Shown here piece by piece: positions 5,438 through 6,993 of a stretch of DNA of 6,993 bases. Under the pieces are notes generated by a model. The model was given only the letters and a program-made list of their open reading frames with translations, was not told the DNA's origin and searched no databases. A program made the translations under genes and the position numbers. Origin of the DNA: JBKPRX01 sp046734795 (GTDB lineage Bacteria; Actinomycetota; Thermoleophilia; Gaiellales; Gaiellaceae); NCBI GenBank assembly GCA_046734795.1, contig JBKPRX010000054.1, positions 1 to 6,993 of the forward strand, in the 5' to 3' direction. How positions within the stretch are numbered: the first letter of the stretch is position 1; every line of letters begins with the position of its first letter.

Positions 5438-5545
5438 AATCTGTGTGGTTACCGGGATGAGCTCAGTAAGCCAGCGCGGGGGCGCTTGGCCATCGGGGGT
5501 CGACCGCCGAGCGGTTGCGGGTTCTCCGAAGTGGATTCGCGGGCT

Positions 5546-6211
5546 TTACGCGGCGCTCGAGGGCGTCACGAGCCCAACCGGACACGCGACGCCGGTGCCG
5601 CCGAGGCCGCAGTAGCCGTTCGGGTTCTTCGCGAGGTACTGCTGGTGGTAGTCCTCGGCGTAGTAGAACGGGCCCGCCTCGGCGAGCTCCGTCGTGATCT
5701 CGCCGTAGCCGGCCTTCGCCAGCTCCTGCTGGAACATCGCGCGTGACGCCTCGGCCGCCTCGCGCTGCGCGTCGCTCGTCCAGTAGATCGCCGAGCGGTA
5801 CTGCGTGCCGCCGTCGTTGCCTTGCCGCATGCCCTGCGTCGGGTCGTGGTTCTCCCAGAAGAGGCGAAGAATCTCGGCGTAGCTCGTCTGCGCGGGATCA
5901 AAGACGACGAGGACCGCTTCGGTGTGGTTCGTCCGACCGCTGCAGACCTCTTCGTAGGTCGGGTTCGGCGTCGCGCCGCCCGAATACCCGACCGCCGTCG
6001 TGTAGACGCCGGGCGCTGGCCAGAACACGCGCTCCGCCCCCCAGAAGCAGCCCATGCCGACGATCGCGGTCTCGAGGCGGTCGGGAAACGGCGGCGAGAT
6101 CGGCGTCCCGAGCACCTCGTGCCGCGCGGGGACGCGCATCGCCACGTCGCGGCCGGGAAGCGTCTCCTCGGGCGGCAGAAGCTCGGCGGGCTTGCGGAGG
6201 AACAGGTGCAT
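5546..6211 (-). CDS. msrA: Peptide-methionine (S)-S-oxide reductase MsrA
   Basis: A 221-residue full-length MsrA, reducing S-epimers of methionine sulfoxide in proteins in the cytoplasm. The active-site motif GCFWGAE lies at 54-60 with catalytic C55. YSGG is at 76-79, HTEAV at 96-100, and YRSAIYW at 138-144. The end is NPNGYCGLGGTGVACPVG with two resolving cysteines, C201 and C210, as in the three-cysteine E. coli enzyme recycled by thioredoxin. The N-terminal extension with LPPEETLPGR and a VLGTPISPPFP lead-in is usual for the long bacterial form and supports the ATG at 6211. No Shine-Dalgarno site precedes it, but TACTCT ends 8 nt upstream, as in a leaderless promoter. It diverges from a small membrane protein gene across 81 nt. 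No msrB is visible in the window. Confidence 0.97.
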   Translation of the reverse strand: MHLFLRKPAELLPPEETLPGRDVAMRVPARHEVLGTPISPPFPDRLETAIVGMGCFWGAERVFWPAPGVYTTAVGYSGGATPNPTYEEVCSGRTNHTEAVLVVFDPAQTSYAEILRLFWENHDPTQGMRQGNDGGTQYRSAIYWTSDAQREAAEASRAMFQQELAKAGYGEITTELAEAGPFYYAEDYHQQYLAKNPNGYCGLGGTGVACPVGLVTPSSAA

Positions 6212-6219
6212 CGAGTAGC

Positions 6220-6225
6220 AGAGTA
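6220..6225 (-). promoter_or_regulatory. Candidate -10 element (TACTCT) of a leaderless msrA promoter
   Basis: On the minus strand TACTCT (TAnnnT) is followed by 8 nt and the msrA ATG. No ribosome binding site intervenes. No clear -35 hexamer was seen at the usual spacing, so this rests on the -10 match and on its position. Confidence 0.35.
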
Positions 6226-6280
6226 GCGCGGTTGGGAATGGTCGCCTGTCGCGGAGAAGTTAGACGCTCGAGAGGCGGGC

Positions 6281-6286
6281 TAGATT
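6281..6286 (+). promoter_or_regulatory. Candidate -10 element (TAGATT) of a leaderless promoter
   Basis: TAGATT ends 6 nt before the GTG at 6293, so transcription would start at or beside the GTG. A possible -35, TTAGAC at 6260-6265, is 15 nt upstream, slightly short of optimal spacing. No Shine-Dalgarno sequence is present. Confidence 0.4.
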
Positions 6287-6292
6287 CAGTAC

Positions 6293-6619
6293 GTGAGGGA
6301 CGCGAACTACGCGATTTGCGCGGTGTTGGTCGGAACCATCGTCGTCACCTGGACGCTGGGGCGATTCATGAAGCGCTTCCGTGAGCCTCTCGGCGTCCTC
6401 AATGCGATCGTGATCCGCCTCTGCCTCGGGTTGCTCGCTGCCTTGGGAACAGCCCAAGCTGCGATTCGTGGCGGCTACTGGCTTCTCCTCGTTCCCGTTC
6501 TTGCGCTGCTCGCGCTCTCGAGCTTCGCGCTCGCAGCCGTTCTGATCTGGGCGTGGACACGCCATGGACGGAAGGACCGCATCGAGCTGGCGCCGCGCCC
6601 TCGCAACCAGAGCGAATGA
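6293..6619 (+). CDS. Small three-helix membrane protein, function unknown
   Basis: A 108-residue protein of no recognised family. Hydrophobic segments lie at about 6-23 (ICAVLVGTIVVTWTLG), 36-58 (AIVIRLCLGLLAALG) and 61-88 (LLLVPVLALLALSSFAL). Basic residues sit between helices 1 and 2 (KRFRE) and after helix 3 (RHGRKDR), so the C-terminus is probably inside. The GC-rich third positions are typical coding for this genome, and the hydrophobic pattern is absent from the reverse-strand reading of the same DNA, which is basic and disordered. The start is a GTG without a Shine-Dalgarno site, 6 nt after TAGATT, suggesting a leaderless message. It diverges from msrA and converges on nadA with 13 nt between stops. 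Neither neighbour suggests a role. Confidence 0.65.
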   Translation: MRDANYAICAVLVGTIVVTWTLGRFMKRFREPLGVLNAIVIRLCLGLLAALGTAQAAIRGGYWLLLVPVLALLALSSFALAAVLIWAWTRHGRKDRIELAPRPRNQSE

Positions 6620-6656
6620 TCGCCCCTCGGATCTAGCCGATCGCAACCATTCGCTC
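6610..6656. repeat. Inverted repeat spanning both convergent stop codons, possible bidirectional terminator
   Basis: GAGCGAATG (6610-6618) and its exact complement CATTCGCTC (6648-6656) form a 9-bp outer stem. Inside is a second small stem, TCGG/CCGA (6627-6630 and 6637-6640), around ATCTAG. The structure covers the TGA of the small membrane protein and the TAG of nadA, which face each other 13 nt apart. There is no T run on either side, so termination is only suggested. Confidence 0.35.
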
Positions 6657-6993
6657 GATCGCGCCGCGGGCGCGCGCGGCGATCTCCGGCTCGACGACGA
6701 CCTCGTGCTTCCAGTCGCGCAGCGAGTCGCGGAGCTTCTCGAGCGTGATCATCTTCATGAACCGGCAGACGGCGTCTGAGCGGACCGGCTCGAAGCGCTT
6801 GCCGGGCGCCTCCTTCTCGAGCCGGTGGATGATCCCGGTCTCCGTCGCAACGAGGAAGCGCTGCTTCGGCGAGCGCTTCGAGTAGTCGATCATCTTCTCC
6901 GTCGAGAGGATCTGCGTTCGCTTCGACGCGAACGCCATCGCCTGCGACGCGCAGCCGCATTCCGGATGCACGAGCAGCTCGGCGTCGGGAGCG
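6633..6993 (-). CDS. nadA: Quinolinate synthase NadA, C-terminal part (partial)
   Basis: The gene runs off the right edge; about 120 residues of the C-terminal part are present. NadA condenses iminoaspartate with dihydroxyacetone phosphate to quinolinate, using a [4Fe-4S] cluster, in de novo NAD synthesis. The open frame continues past the first GTG (6971) to the edge, reading DAELLVHPEC, so the GTG is an internal valine codon. Recognisable NadA parts are the LLVHPEC segment, TQILSTEKMIDY with following basic residues, FLVATETGIIHRLEKEAPGK, and AVCRFMKMITLEKL. The cysteine of AVC corresponds to the last cluster ligand and HPEC to the middle one; the first lies outside. The usual C-P-N-M-K reads C-R-F-M-K here. 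The end, ARGAIERMVAIG, is a typical NadA C-terminal helix. The gene converges on the small membrane protein. Confidence 0.95.
   Translation of the reverse strand, partial: APDAELLVHPECGCASQAMAFASKRTQILSTEKMIDYSKRSPKQRFLVATETGIIHRLEKEAPGKRFEPVRSDAVCRFMKMITLEKLRDSLRDWKHEVVVEPEIAARARGAIERMVAIG

Noticed and set aside
5435..5545. Possible regulatory RNA or strong terminator between msrA and the two-helix membrane protein
   Set aside because: Only short hairpins are visible (5471-5489 with a bulge, and 5503-5515) without T runs. This is what GC-rich DNA gives by chance.
6260..6646. 128-codon minus-strand open frame overlapping the small membrane protein
   Set aside because: It is hydrophilic and Arg/Glu-rich with no motif. 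The plus frame has three well-formed hydrophobic segments and a plausible promoter.
6633..6971. Treating the GTG at 6971 as the true start of a short 112-residue protein
   Set aside because: The frame continues upstream as DAELLVHPEC, a conserved interior segment of NadA, so the gene is cut by the window edge.
1..6993. CRISPR array, insertion sequence, tRNA, riboswitch or toxin-antitoxin pair
   Set aside because: No regularly spaced repeats, transposase motifs with terminal repeats, tRNA-like cloverleaf or small paired genes of this kind were seen on either strand.

Overview
The window looks like ordinary chromosomal sequence from a high-GC actinobacterium. Gene content and protein style point to class Thermoleophilia (Gaiellales or Solirubrobacterales type). 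This rests on GC-rich codon third positions, GTG as well as ATG starts, a mixture of Shine-Dalgarno-led and apparently leaderless genes, and proteins resembling remembered Thermoleophilia sequences. It is an inference, not a database match. No mobile element, CRISPR array, tRNA or rRNA gene, prophage or obvious horizontally acquired island was seen.

Positions 1-3129 hold the distal half of a tryptophan operon on the plus strand: the last codons of trpD, a trpC-trpF fusion, trpB and trpA. The first two junctions are stop/start overlaps (TAGTG and ATGA). The trpB/trpA junction is a near-contact of 1 or 10 nt. Together these genes take phosphoribosyl anthranilate to tryptophan. The TrpC catalytic residues are intact and the TrpB cofactor residues are present. 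However, the TrpF half is about 40 residues shorter than a standard PRA isomerase, and the TrpA catalytic aspartate (Asp60 in Salmonella numbering) is a glutamate.

Positions 3113-3781 carry a minus-strand six-helix membrane protein of the GPR1/FUN34/YaaH (SatP-like) type, whose 3' end overlaps that of trpA. Divergent from it, 3837-4669 is a two-gene plus-strand unit encoding a MaoC-N-type partner subunit and a catalytic MaoC/HadB-type hydratase. This is the layout of heterodimeric (R)-hydroxyacyl dehydratases. Two strong tandem hairpins follow, and the second ends in a short T run, so it is a credible terminator.

Positions 4748-6211 are on the minus strand: a two-helix membrane protein of unknown function downstream of msrA (peptide methionine sulfoxide reductase). 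A small three-helix membrane protein (6293-6619, plus strand) diverges from msrA and converges on the 3' end of nadA (quinolinate synthase), which runs off the right edge.

I did not find a clearly new multi-gene system. The most useful leads are the abnormal active-site regions of the Trp enzymes (compact TrpF, TrpA Asp-to-Glu, altered TrpB tunnel residues). Next come a recurring TAnnnT element 6-8 nt before starts that lack a Shine-Dalgarno sequence, and several symmetric hairpins placed over stop codons.
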